Below, in pieces: positions 1 to 8,145 of a DNA stretch of 51,361 bases. Source of the stretch: Streptomyces ureilyticus (GTDB taxonomy: Bacteria; Actinomycetota; Actinomycetes; Streptomycetales; Streptomycetaceae). The stretch spans positions 1 to 51,361 of the forward strand of contig NZ_JAAKZX010000050.1 in the NCBI RefSeq assembly GCF_011045025.1, written 5' to 3'. Numbering within the stretch: the stretch's first letter is position 1; each line of letters begins with the position of its first letter. Made by a program: the position numbers and the translations under genes. The notes beneath the pieces were generated by a model. That model was not told where the DNA came from. It ran no database searches and worked only from the letters and a program-made list of their open reading frames with translations.

Positions 1-190
1 GGCAAGGCACTTCCCCTCGCGTGTCGGGACCAGTCGTGGCACCGGAAGGTCGGGAACGGTGGACGCCAGATGCTGGAGGAGTGAGTTCTGCCAGAGGACG
101 TCGGCTGAGTCCGGCTGCGCGCGGGTGGAGGCGAGGCCAAACGCCTTCCCAGGCCCCCGCAATGGCTGACCCCCTCCGACTGATAGCCGG
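1..190. other. Left edge, no gene recognised
   Basis: I see no recognisable gene here. A plus-strand frame open from the window edge ends at a TGA at 82-84 and has a mostly G/C third position, so it could be the last codons of a gene starting outside the window, but the 27 residues match no family I know. In other Streptomyces the gene beyond priA is usually fmt on the minus strand; nothing here resembles the fmt N-terminus. Confidence 0.3.
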
Positions 191-202
191 TTGACACCCC
201 TC

Positions 203-236
203 CGTCTGCCTCCCGACGACCATCGGGAGGCAGACG
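203..236. terminator. 14-bp inverted repeat, possible terminator
   Basis: Bases 203-216 pair perfectly with 223-236 around a 6-base loop, giving a strong GC-rich hairpin. On the plus strand it is followed by a short T-rich stretch (GTTTAT). It could end a plus-strand transcript entering from the left or form part of the structured repeat region beside it. It lies about 450 bases beyond the priA stop, so it is not an obvious priA terminator. Confidence 0.45.
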
Positions 237-249
237 CGTTTATCGGCAG

Positions 250-458
250 ACGGAGGCGCGTCGACGGGCGGAAGCCCACCGGCGGGCGGAGGCACGTCAA
301 CGGGCGGAGCCCGCCGACGTGCAGAGGCACGTCGGCGAGCAAAGATCCCCCGACAGGCGGGAATCCACCGGCGGGCGAAGCCCCCGACAGGCGGAGGCCC
401 GTCGGCGAGCGAAGACCCTCGACAGACGGGGACCCACCGGCGGCCGAAGCCCCGACGG
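250..458. repeat. Nested GC-rich tandem repeat (2 short + 2 long units)
   Basis: Four head-to-tail units share a start of the form gcgGAGGCnCGTC: two short units (250-285 and 286-320, about 36 bases) and two long units (321-390 and 391-458, about 70 bases). By eye roughly 60 of 70 positions agree between the two long units. The unit lengths are not multiples of three and the copies carry single-base indels, so the repeat is unlikely to encode a repeat protein. Confidence 0.7.
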
Positions 459-684
459 AGGGGGCCGCGAACTTTTTTCGCTGGCGCTGCCTCTTGTGGC
501 TGGCGCCGGCGCCAACGTTGCGGACTCCTCCGGCCACCGGGATCCGCACCGGCCTGGCGCCGTGCTCGAGCTCGCCCCGGCCCCTGCACCCGCGCGCCGC
601 AACCGGACTCAGGACGTCGGCCGCCCTCGGCCCGCGGAGGCGCATCACCTCGCCTCCCTCACCGGCCCCCTCACCATCTCCCCC
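459..684. other. Intergenic, no gene seen
   Basis: The stretch between the tandem repeat and the priA stop has frames open by base composition only, with no ribosome binding site or recognisable protein. A small hairpin (467-471 with 477-481) contains a run of six T at 473-478, which is unusual in DNA this GC-rich and might serve as a terminator. Confidence 0.4.
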
Positions 685-2829
685 TCATCCAATGTCCGGC
701 GGATCAATCCGCACCCGCACAACCTCACTCCCCCCTTGAGCCATCCGTGCCGCCTGCGCGGCCTTCAGCGCGGCAGCCAGCGGTGCCCCACTCCCCGGCG
801 GCACCCGGATCAACGCCCGCTCCCAGCGCTCCCCGACCGGCGGCGCCCCCGTACGCCGAGGCCTCCCCGCTTCCGCGACGGGCAACGGCACCGGCCCCAA
901 CACCTCTGCGTCGCCGGGCAGTTCGACCGCGGAAAGAAACCCGGCGAGTGCCTCCGGCGTTCCGGACACCGCAGCCATGCGCGACACGGGCGGGAACCCC
1001 AGCTCGGCCCGCTCGCCCAGCTCACGCACCGCATGGCCGACGGGATCCCAGCGCACCAGCGCCTGCACAGGCCGCAGCGTCGGCTCGGCGACCACCGCCA
1101 CCTTCCCGCCATCCCCCTGCGCTCGCACCAGCGAAGCCGCCCCGATCCACCGCCGCAGGGCATCCTCGCCGGCCCGCAGATCAGGCCGCCCCAGCATCGC
1201 CCAGCCGTCGAGCAGCAACGCCGCCGCATACCCGCCCTCGGCGACGGGTTCCGCCCCCGGCGTGCTCACCACCAGCGCGGGCGCCCCCGGCACCGTGTCC
1301 AGTACCTGCTCACGCCCCGAAGTCCGCACGGGCACGGCGGGAAACGCGCGCCCCAGCTCCTCGGCGGTACGCCGCGCCCCCACGACCTGTGCCCGCAGCC
1401 GGAACCCACCACATTCAGGACAGTGCCAGGCCTCCTCGCCACGCCCGCACCAGCCACAGCGCAGGACCCCGCCATCCTGCCCCTCCAGGGGCCCCGCGCA
1501 GTGCCGGCACCGCGCGGGCGCCCTGCACCGCACACACGCCATCCGGGGTACGTAGCCACGCCGTGGCACCTGCACCAGTACGGGACCGTGCCGCAGCCCT
1601 TCCCGTACGACCTGCCAGGCGAGCGTGGGCAGCCGCGCCGCCCTGGCCGCCTCGTCCCGCGCGAGGTCCCCGTCGCTCACGGTCCGTACGAGGGGAGCCG
1701 TCGCCCGCACCTGCTCGCGGTCGGCGACGAGCGGCGCCGCCCAGCCGCTCTCGACCAGCTGCGCGGCCTCGACGGTGCAGCTCCAACTCCCCAGCAAAAA
1801 CGCGCACTTGTCATGGGCGGCCCGCAGCAGCAGCACTTCCCGCGCATGCGGCTGCGGCGCGTGCAGCTCGCTGTGGCTGTCGTCCCCGTCGTCCCAGATG
1901 GCGACGAGCCCCAGATCCCGTACGGGCGCGAACATGGCGGCCCGGGTCCCCACCACGGCCCGTACGGACCCCCGCCGCACCGCGAGCCACTGCCGGTACC
2001 GCTTCTCGGGCCCGGCCTCGGCCGTCAGCACCGCATGCCGCCCCTCCCCCAGCAGCGAGGTCAACGCGGCGTCGACCCGGTGGGCGGCCCGCCCGTCCGG
2101 AACGACGACCAGCGCGCCACGCCCCGAGGCGAGCGTCGCCCCGACGGCCCGCGCGAGCTCGTCGGCCCACTCGGGCCCCGGCAGCGCGTTCCACACGGCT
2201 CGCGGTGTCCCGCCCGCCGCGAGCGAGCGTACGAAGGCGTCCCCTCGCCCGTACCGCCCCCATGACCCGACGTCAGGTGTCTGGGGCACCGGCAGTGGCG
2301 CCGGGGACTCCTGACTCTCCGCGCGCGCGTTCCGGGGCGGCACGGCCAGTTGCAGCACATCGGCCAGACTTCCCGCGTACCGGTCGGCCACGGCCCGTGC
2401 GAGCCCCAGCAGTTCCTCACTGAGCACGGGCTCGGGCGAGACGACCTGGGCGAGCGCGGCAAGGGGTCCGGAGTAGTCGGACTCGGCAAGCCGCTCCACC
2501 AGAAACCCGTCGATCAGCCCCCCGCCCTCACGCCGCCCTTCCCGCACACGGTGCCGCCCGGCCCCGAACCGCACCCGAACCCGCACCCCGGGCTGCGCAT
2601 CGGCGTCCAGCTCCTCCGGAACGGCATAGTCGAAGTACCGGTCAAGATGCAGCACCCCCTTGTCGACCAAGACCCGAGCAACCGGACGCTCCTTGGCCAA
2701 CGCGGCCCCCCGCCACGTACGCGGCTTCGCCCGCGGCCCCTTCGCCTCCCGCACACTCTCCCGAATGAGCGCAAGCTGCTCAGGGGGCACACCCCTCGCC
2801 CCCTCGCCCTGCCCATTCGCGCTGCTCAC
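685..2829 (-). CDS. priA: Primosomal protein N' (PriA), helicase-dead actinobacterial type
   Basis: A 714-residue PriA-family protein, in the family a replication-restart factor that binds stalled forks and helps reload the replisome. The N-terminal DNA-binding region (LDRYFDYAVPEEL) is well conserved. A zinc region around residues 428-475 has four CxxC pairs (CVRC, CRHC, CGWC, CPEC). The helicase motifs are gone: where Walker A should be, near residue 213, the sequence is PGPEWADEL with no GKT, and the DExH position near 313 reads DDGDDS. Actinobacterial PriA proteins are known to lack detectable helicase motifs, so the role is probably structural. I chose the GTG at 2829 (VSSANGQGEG) because the open frame upstream is not PriA-like. 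Confidence 0.9.
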   Translation of the reverse strand: MSSANGQGEGARGVPPEQLALIRESVREAKGPRAKPRTWRGAALAKERPVARVLVDKGVLHLDRYFDYAVPEELDADAQPGVRVRVRFGAGRHRVREGRREGGGLIDGFLVERLAESDYSGPLAALAQVVSPEPVLSEELLGLARAVADRYAGSLADVLQLAVPPRNARAESQESPAPLPVPQTPDVGSWGRYGRGDAFVRSLAAGGTPRAVWNALPGPEWADELARAVGATLASGRGALVVVPDGRAAHRVDAALTSLLGEGRHAVLTAEAGPEKRYRQWLAVRRGSVRAVVGTRAAMFAPVRDLGLVAIWDDGDDSHSELHAPQPHAREVLLLRAAHDKCAFLLGSWSCTVEAAQLVESGWAAPLVADREQVRATAPLVRTVSDGDLARDEAARAARLPTLAWQVVREGLRHGPVLVQVPRRGYVPRMACVRCRAPARCRHCAGPLEGQDGGVLRCGWCGRGEEAWHCPECGGFRLRAQVVGARRTAEELGRAFPAVPVRTSGREQVLDTVPGAPALVVSTPGAEPVAEGGYAAALLLDGWAMLGRPDLRAGEDALRRWIGAASLVRAQGDGGKVAVVAEPTLRPVQALVRWDPVGHAVRELGERAELGFPPVSRMAAVSGTPEALAGFLSAVELPGDAEVLGPVPLPVAEAGRPRRTGAPPVGERWERALIRVPPGSGAPLAAALKAAQAARMAQGGSEVVRVRIDPPDIG

Positions 2830-2886
2830 ACCAGCATTGGTACCAGACAGCACTGACAGCGCCCACCGCGAGCCGACCTGACGCAG

Positions 2887-2921
2887 CGAGGCCCGGCGCC
2901 CCTTGGGGACGCCGGGCCTCG
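2887..2921 (-). terminator. Hairpin between metK and priA
   Basis: Bases 2887-2898 pair with 2910-2921, and an inner CCCC/GGGG extends the stem with one bulged A. It lies just after the metK stop on the minus strand and before priA. There is no U-tract, as is common for Streptomyces terminators, so it may separate metK from priA or only reduce read-through. Confidence 0.65.
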
Positions 2922-2954
2922 GAAAGAGCCGGACGTTACAGCGGGAACCAGGAA

Positions 2955-4163
2955 CTACAGCCCGGCAGCCCTGCGCAGTGCGTCCACCCGGTCCGTCTTC
3001 TCCCACGTGAAGTCGTCCAGCGGACGCCCGAAGTGGCCGTACGCCGCGGTCTGGGCGTAGATCGGGCGCAGCAGGTCGAGGTCGCGGATGATCGCGGCGG
3101 GGCGGAGGTCGAAGACCTCACTGATGGCCTTCTCGATCTTGCCGGTGTCGATCTTGGCGGTGCCGAAGGTCTCGACGAAGAGACCGACGGGCTCGGCCTT
3201 GCCGATGGCGTAGGCGACCTGGACCTCGCAGCGGGTGGCGAGGCCCGCGGCGACGACGTTCTTGGCGACCCAGCGCATCGCGTACGCCGCCGAGCGGTCC
3301 ACCTTGGACGGGTCCTTGCCGGAGAAGGCGCCGCCCCCGTGGCGGGCCATGCCGCCGTACGTGTCGATGATGATCTTGCGGCCGGTCAGTCCGGCGTCAC
3401 CCATCGGGCCGCCGATCTCGAAGCGGCCGGTGGGGTTCACCAGCAGGCGGTAGCCCTCGGTGTCCAGCTTGATGCCGTCATCCAGGAGGGCCTTGAGCTC
3501 CGGCTCGACCACGAACTCGCGGATGTCGGGCGCCAGGAGCGAGTCCAGGTCGATGTCCTGGGCGTGCTGCGAGGAGACGACCACCGTGTCGAGGCGGACG
3601 GCCTTGTCGCCGTCGTACTCGATGGTGACCTGGGTCTTGCCGTCGGGGCGCAGGTACGGGATCGTCCCGTTCTTGCGGACCTCGGAGAGCCGCTTCGACA
3701 GTCGGTGCGCCAGGTGGATCGGCAGCGGCATCAACTCGGGCGTCTCGTCGGTCGCGTAACCGAACATCAGACCCTGGTCGCCGGCACCCTGCTTGTCCAG
3801 CTCATCCTCGTCGCCCTCGACACGCTTCTCGTACGCGGTGTCGACGCCCTGCGCGATGTCCGGGGACTGGGCACCGATCGACACCGAAACGCCGCAGGAG
3901 GCGCCGTCGAAACCCTTCTTCGAGGAGTCGTAACCGATCTCGAGGATCTTGTCGCGCACCAGCTGCGCGATCGGCGCGTACGCCTTGGTCGTGACCTCGC
4001 CCGCCACATGTACGAGGCCGGTCGTGATCAGCGTCTCGACGGCGACCCGGGACTTCGGGTCCTCGCGCAGAAGCGCGTCGAGAATGGTGTCGCTGATCTG
4101 GTCAGCGATCTTGTCGGGGTGACCCTCGGTCACAGACTCCGAGGTGAACAGACGACGGGACAC
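2955..4163 (-). CDS. metK: S-adenosylmethionine synthetase
   Basis: A 402-residue enzyme that makes S-adenosylmethionine from methionine and ATP in the cytosol. Signatures are the ATP-binding GHPDKIAD near residues 14-21, GAGDQG at 126-131, and the glycine-rich loop GGGAFSGKDPSKVD in the C-terminal half. Length is normal for the family. The start is GTG at 4163 with a good Shine-Dalgarno (AGGGAG) four bases upstream. A 255-base gap separates it from coaBC, so it probably has its own promoter, though I could not place one confidently. SAM feeds methylation in primary and secondary metabolism. Confidence 0.97.
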   Translation of the reverse strand: MSRRLFTSESVTEGHPDKIADQISDTILDALLREDPKSRVAVETLITTGLVHVAGEVTTKAYAPIAQLVRDKILEIGYDSSKKGFDGASCGVSVSIGAQSPDIAQGVDTAYEKRVEGDEDELDKQGAGDQGLMFGYATDETPELMPLPIHLAHRLSKRLSEVRKNGTIPYLRPDGKTQVTIEYDGDKAVRLDTVVVSSQHAQDIDLDSLLAPDIREFVVEPELKALLDDGIKLDTEGYRLLVNPTGRFEIGGPMGDAGLTGRKIIIDTYGGMARHGGGAFSGKDPSKVDRSAAYAMRWVAKNVVAAGLATRCEVQVAYAIGKAEPVGLFVETFGTAKIDTGKIEKAISEVFDLRPAAIIRDLDLLRPIYAQTAAYGHFGRPLDDFTWEKTDRVDALRRAAGL

Positions 4164-4418
4164 AACGCTCCCTGGGGTTGCAGCGGCTGCTGGCTGATCA
4201 TTTGTGGACGGATCGGGGGCTGCGCCCGCTGTCGTCCGGGGGTCAGTTTATCGGTCATGCTCGACCGCGGGTCCACCCCGTCTCGCGACTCGGAAGACCT
4301 GTGACCTGCGGCACGGGTATTCTGCCCAACGAGCCTCGGTCTCCGCCAGGTTCCCAGGCGCGATTTCGCCGGTTTTGGAATCCGGTGAAGACCGCCCCGA
4401 CCGGAACGAATCAGGCAT

Positions 4419-5621
4419 TCACTCCAGGCGCCGCGCCACGAGATCCCACACCGTCTCGGCCAGAGCTTCCTTGGGCCCGTACGGCACGGGGGTCTCACTG
4501 CCGTCGGCGCCGAGCACGACGGCTTCGTTCTCCTCGGAGCCGAAGGTCTTGCGCTCCCCCACCTCGTTCACGACGAGGAGATCGCAGCCCTTGCGCTCCA
4601 GCTTCGTCCGCCCGTTGGCGAGAACGTCGTCCGTCTCGGCGGCGAAGCCGACGATCACCTGGCCGGAGCGGGCGCGCTCGGCGGATATCTCGGCGAGGAT
4701 GTCGGGATTACGGACCAGGGTGATCGGTTCGGGGTCCTGGTTGTCCTTCTTCTTGATCTTTCCGGCCGCGTACGTCGCCGGCCGGAAGTCCGCGACCGCG
4801 GCCGCCATCACCACCGCGTCGGCGTCCGCGGCGGCCTTCAGCACCGCCTCGCGCAGTTGGACGGCTGTCTCGACGGGCACCACGTCCACGCCCGCCGGGT
4901 CCGGCATCCCGGTGTTCGCGGCGATCAGGGTGACCCGGGCGCCCCGGGCGGCCGCCGTGCGCGCGAGGGCGTACCCCTGCTTGCCGGAGGAGCGGTTGCC
5001 GAGGAAGCGGACCGGGTCGAGCGGTTCGCGCGTGCCGCCGGCGCTGACCACGACATGGCGGCCCGCCAGATCCGGAACCACGGGCCCACGCGCCAGCACC
5101 CGGCGGCAGATCTCGAAGATCTCCCCGGGCTCCGGCAGCCGGCCCTTGCCGGTGTCGACGCCCGTCAGACGGCCGACGGCGGGTTCGACGACGACGGCAC
5201 CGCGGCGGCGCAGCGTCGCGACGTTCTCCTGCGTGGCCGGGTGTTCCCACATCTCGGTATGCATGGCGGGGGCGAAGACCACCGGGCAGCGGGCGGTGAG
5301 CAGGGTGTTGGTCAGCAGGTCGTCGGCCAGGCCGTGCGCCGCCTTCGCCAGCAGGTCCGCGGTGGCGGGCGCCACGACCACCAGGTCCGCCTCCTGGCCG
5401 ATGCGGACGTGCGGTACCTCGTGCACATCGGACCAGACCTCGGTCGAGACGGGGTGCCCGGAGAGCGCGGACCAGGTGGCGGCGCCGACGAAGTGCAGCG
5501 CCGACTCGGTCGGTACGACCCGTACGTCATGCCCCGACTCGGTCAGCCGGCGCAACAGCTCGCACGCCTTGTACGCGGCGATGCCACCGCTGACTCCCAG
5601 CACGACCTTCGGCTTGTCCAC
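4419..5621 (-). CDS. coaBC: Bifunctional phosphopantothenoylcysteine decarboxylase / phosphopantothenate-cysteine ligase
   Basis: A 400-residue fusion catalysing two successive steps of coenzyme A synthesis. The N-terminal flavoprotein (CoaC) half begins KVVLGVSGGIAAYKAC and carries PAMHTEMWEHPATQ, where many bacteria have Asn instead of the His after PAM; I recall this His variant in other actinobacteria. The C-terminal CoaB half has SAGGTREPLDPVRFLGNRSSGK, the nucleotide-binding and dimer signature, and a lysine cluster KIKKKDN. I chose GTG at 5621 (VDKPKVVLG) because GGGGAGAG lies just upstream; an in-frame Met 20 codons earlier has no supporting signal. It follows rpoZ on the same strand after a strong hairpin. 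Confidence 0.94.
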   Translation of the reverse strand: MDKPKVVLGVSGGIAAYKACELLRRLTESGHDVRVVPTESALHFVGAATWSALSGHPVSTEVWSDVHEVPHVRIGQEADLVVVAPATADLLAKAAHGLADDLLTNTLLTARCPVVFAPAMHTEMWEHPATQENVATLRRRGAVVVEPAVGRLTGVDTGKGRLPEPGEIFEICRRVLARGPVVPDLAGRHVVVSAGGTREPLDPVRFLGNRSSGKQGYALARTAAARGARVTLIAANTGMPDPAGVDVVPVETAVQLREAVLKAAADADAVVMAAAVADFRPATYAAGKIKKKDNQDPEPITLVRNPDILAEISAERARSGQVIVGFAAETDDVLANGRTKLERKGCDLLVVNEVGERKTFGSEENEAVVLGADGSETPVPYGPKEALAETVWDLVARRLE

Positions 5622-5677
5622 GGTCTCTCCCCGGGCTCGGCTCACCTGCGCTGCAACGTGTACGTACTCATGACACA

Positions 5678-5712
5678 CCACAGGCCCGACAGCCGGGCTG
5701 TCGGGCCTGTGG
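5678..5712 (-). terminator. Perfect 16-bp hairpin between rpoZ and coaBC
   Basis: Bases 5678-5693 are the exact complement of 5697-5712 with a 3-base loop. The hairpin sits 30 bases after the rpoZ stop on the minus strand. No clear U-run follows, so it may be a Streptomyces-type terminator or a transcript-stabilising structure. coaBC starts 56 bases beyond it. Confidence 0.75.
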
Positions 5713-5741
5713 AAAAGCCTGCTGCAATCTGCGGATATTAC

Positions 5742-6014
5742 TTACTGCGCCGGGCCCTCCACGGCCTCGGACGTCAGCAGACCCGCGTTGATCTCGCGCA
5801 GGGCGATCGAGAGCGGCTTCTCGTGGACGTGCGTGTCCACGAGCGGACCGACGTACTCGAGGAGGCCCTCACCGAGCTGCGAGTAGTACGCGTTGATCTG
5901 ACGGGCCCGCTTGGCCGCGTAGATCACGAGGCTGTACTTCGAGTCGGTGGCCTCGAGGAGCTCGTCGATCGGGGGGTTGATGATGCCCTCGGGCGCGGTG
6001 ATGGAAGAGGACAC
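5742..6014 (-). CDS. rpoZ: DNA-directed RNA polymerase omega subunit
   Basis: A 90-residue omega subunit, which assists assembly and stability of RNA polymerase by chaperoning beta prime. The core NPPIDELLEATDSKYSLVIYAAKRARQIN is typical: the helix that contacts beta prime and the conserved AAKRARQIN. The start is GTG at 6014 with GGAAGG upstream. It lies 38 bases after gmk on the same strand, an arrangement found widely in bacteria, so gmk and rpoZ are probably cotranscribed. Confidence 0.95.
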   Translation of the reverse strand: MSSSITAPEGIINPPIDELLEATDSKYSLVIYAAKRARQINAYYSQLGEGLLEYVGPLVDTHVHEKPLSIALREINAGLLTSEAVEGPAQ

Positions 6015-6052
6015 GCTCTACCTTCCGAAAGATGGGATGAGATCGAAAACGA

Positions 6053-6646
6053 TCACACTACGTCCATCAAGGCTAGCAGCTCACGCGCTACGTCCTCGAC
6101 GGAGGTGTTGACCAGGGTCACGTCGAACTCCGACTCGGCCGCCAGCTCGATCTTCGCGGCGGCCAGTCGGCGCTCGATCACCTCGGGCGGCTCGGTGCCC
6201 CGCCCGGTGAGTCTGCGCACCAGCTCCTCCCAGGAGGGCGGAGCCAGGAACACCAGCTGGGCCTCGGGCATCGACTCGCGGACCAGACGCGCGCCCTGGA
6301 GATCGATCTCGAGGAGGACGGGCTCGCCGGCCTCCAGGCGCTCCATCACGGCGCCCCGCGGGGTGCCGTAGCGGTTGCCTGCGAACTCCGCCCACTCGAG
6401 AAGCTCGCCGTTGGCGATCAGCTTGTCCATTTCATCGTCGCTGACGAAGAAGTACTGGACGCCATGCCTCTCGCCGGGGCGCGGCTTGCGGGTCGTCGCC
6501 GACACAGAGAGCCAGACCTCGGGGTGTTCCTTGCGCATATGAGCGACGACCGTGCTCTTGCCGACCCCGGAGGGGCCGGAGAGCACGGTCAGCCGCGGAC
6601 GTGATTCCGGGGGTACGGGGGTCGTCCCCCGGGATGTTGCAGCCAT
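6053..6646 (-). CDS. gmk: Guanylate kinase
   Basis: A 197-residue kinase that phosphorylates GMP to GDP with ATP. The P-loop GPSGVGKST is at about residues 24-32, and the GMP-binding segment SVSATTRKPRPGERHG with the following YFFVSDDEMDKL is intact. A short Thr/Pro-rich tail of about 17 residues precedes the fold, usual in actinobacteria. It lies 38 bases downstream of the sIHF gene and upstream of rpoZ. The ATG at 6646 fits the family. Confidence 0.96.
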   Translation of the reverse strand: MAATSRGTTPVPPESRPRLTVLSGPSGVGKSTVVAHMRKEHPEVWLSVSATTRKPRPGERHGVQYFFVSDDEMDKLIANGELLEWAEFAGNRYGTPRGAVMERLEAGEPVLLEIDLQGARLVRESMPEAQLVFLAPPSWEELVRRLTGRGTEPPEVIERRLAAAKIELAAESEFDVTLVNTSVEDVARELLALMDVV

Positions 6647-6684
6647 GCAGCGATTATCCAGGTTCTCAGGAGTGCCCGAGAACG

Positions 6685-7008
6685 TCAGGCGGCACCGCCG
6701 CCGAACTCGCGCTCAAGAGACGCGATCTGGTTGGAGCCGAGGCCACGCACGCGGCGGCTCTCGGAGATCCCGAGTCGCTCCATGATCTGCTTGGCGCGGA
6801 CCTTGCCCACGCCCGGCAGGGACTCCAGGAGGGCGGAGACCTTCATCTTGCCGATGACGTCGTTCTCCTGGCCCTGCTTGATGACCTCGTGAAGGGAGGC
6901 GCCGGAGTGCTTGAGTCGATTCTTGACCTCGGCCCGCTCCCGGCGAGCCGCGGCGGCCTTTTCGAGCGCGGCTGCGCGCTGTTCAGGGGTAAGGGGCGGA
7001 AGAGCCAC
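6685..7008 (-). CDS. sihF: Actinobacterial integration host factor (sIHF)
   Basis: A 107-residue nucleoid-associated protein of the MihF/sIHF family, unrelated in sequence to E. coli IHF. An N-terminal helix rich in Ala, Arg and Glu is followed by a helix-two-turn-helix-like DNA-binding region containing LLESLPGVGKVRAKQIMERL and ending ISESRRVRGLGSNQ. In Streptomyces this protein binds DNA non-specifically, compacts the nucleoid and influences sporulation and antibiotic production. I chose the GTG at 7008 (VALPPLTPEQ), preceded by GAGGTGACGTAGGC, because it gives the family's standard length; the longer frame to 7071 is not conserved-looking. It is the promoter-proximal gene of sIHF-gmk-rpoZ. 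Confidence 0.93.
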   Translation of the reverse strand: MALPPLTPEQRAAALEKAAAARRERAEVKNRLKHSGASLHEVIKQGQENDVIGKMKVSALLESLPGVGKVRAKQIMERLGISESRRVRGLGSNQIASLEREFGGGAA

Positions 7009-7275
7009 GCCTACGTCACCTCGGATGTCGAACTGTCGGATACGGACCGGTGAGGAACCTAATCGCCCCACACCTGGGGAGCAACGAGCAACGCTTCTTG
7101 CCCGTCTCCACTCGTCGGAGACTAGCGGCCAAGTCCGCCGGAGTCAGCGAGAACAGCGGAAAAGTCCTGGTCAGCCTCCATTGAAACCGACATTTGGTAC
7201 ATAATGCTCCGGATTTGAGGGTGTATTCAGACGTGGGACGTCCACGAGGACCTCACAGAAGAGTCGCTGAAGACG

Positions 7276-8145
7276 CTAGACCGACGCCACGGCAGCCCTG
7301 ATCTCCTCCGCGAACCGGTCCGCGGACGCGCGTAGCGCACCGATGTCGGGTCCGTGACGTAGAACACCCCTGCTGACGTTCGGGACCACATGGCGCACCG
7401 CCGCTCCGAAGACGCCCGGAAGATCGGCCGGGGTCGCGCCCTGGGCGCCGATGCCGGGCGCGAGGAGCGGTCCGTTGATCTCGAGGTCGTACGAGGAGAG
7501 GTCGCCCAGCGTGGCGCCCACGACCGCGCCGAAGGAGCCCATGGGGGCTTCCCCCGCGTTCTCCGCGGCGAGGTGCGCGAGCATGATCGCGCCGACGCTC
7601 CGGCCGACCGAACCGGCCGCGTCCGCCACGTCGCCGGGCCGTACCGCGTGCTGCACCTCGCCGCCCTCCGGGTTGGAGGTGAGCGCGAGCACGAACAGCC
7701 CCGCGCCGCTCTCGCGGGCGAGCTCGACGGCCGGCTTCAGCGATCCGTAGCCCAGGTACGGCGAGACGGTGAGCGCGTCCGAGAACAGCGGCGAACCCTT
7801 CTCCAGGAAGGCGGAGGCGTACGCGGCCATGGTCGAGCCGATGTCGCCGCGCTTGGCGTCCATGACGACGAGCGCCCCGGCGGCCCGTGCCACATCGACC
7901 GACTTCTCCAGTACGGCGATACCGCGCGACCCGAAGCGCTCGAAGAACGCACTCTGCGGCTTCAGTACGGCGACCCGGTCGGCCAGCGCCTCGACGACGG
8001 TGCGGCTGAAGCGCTCCAGGCCCGCGATGTCGTCGTTCAGGCCCCAGTCGGTGAGCAGCGAGGCGTGCGGGTCGATGCCGACACAGAGCGGGCCGCGCTC
8101 GTCCATGGCCCGGCGAAGGCGCGTACCGAAGGGTTCCAGGCTCAC
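7276..8145 (-). CDS. pyrF: Orotidine 5'-phosphate decarboxylase
   Basis: A 289-residue enzyme for the last step of UMP synthesis, decarboxylating OMP. It is of the actinobacterial type 2 group: CVGIDPHASLL near the N-terminus and the catalytic Lys/Asp cluster in VVMDAKRGDIGSTMAAYA. The GTG start at 8145 overlaps the pyrD stop (GTGA), so it is translationally coupled and is the last gene of the pyr operon. A 267-base gap without an obvious gene follows before the sIHF gene. Confidence 0.95.
   Translation of the reverse strand: MSLEPFGTRLRRAMDERGPLCVGIDPHASLLTDWGLNDDIAGLERFSRTVVEALADRVAVLKPQSAFFERFGSRGIAVLEKSVDVARAAGALVVMDAKRGDIGSTMAAYASAFLEKGSPLFSDALTVSPYLGYGSLKPAVELARESGAGLFVLALTSNPEGGEVQHAVRPGDVADAAGSVGRSVGAIMLAHLAAENAGEAPMGSFGAVVGATLGDLSSYDLEINGPLLAPGIGAQGATPADLPGVFGAAVRHVVPNVSRGVLRHGPDIGALRASADRFAEEIRAAVASV

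Noticed and set aside
250..458. CRISPR array
   Set aside because: Units are adjacent without spacers, copies diverge, and there are no cas genes.
191..739. A 182-codon plus-strand frame through the left-edge repeats
   Set aside because: Arg/Pro-rich composition, no ribosome site, runs through indel-containing repeats and into the end of priA.
3033..4304. Long plus-strand open frame opposite metK
   Set aside because: Shadow of MetK; Asp/Val/Gly-rich with no family signature.
4164..4418. SAM riboswitch upstream of metK
   Set aside because: The 255-base gap would be a natural place, but I could not match the core of any SAM riboswitch class by eye, so I make no claim. A covariance-model search would decide.
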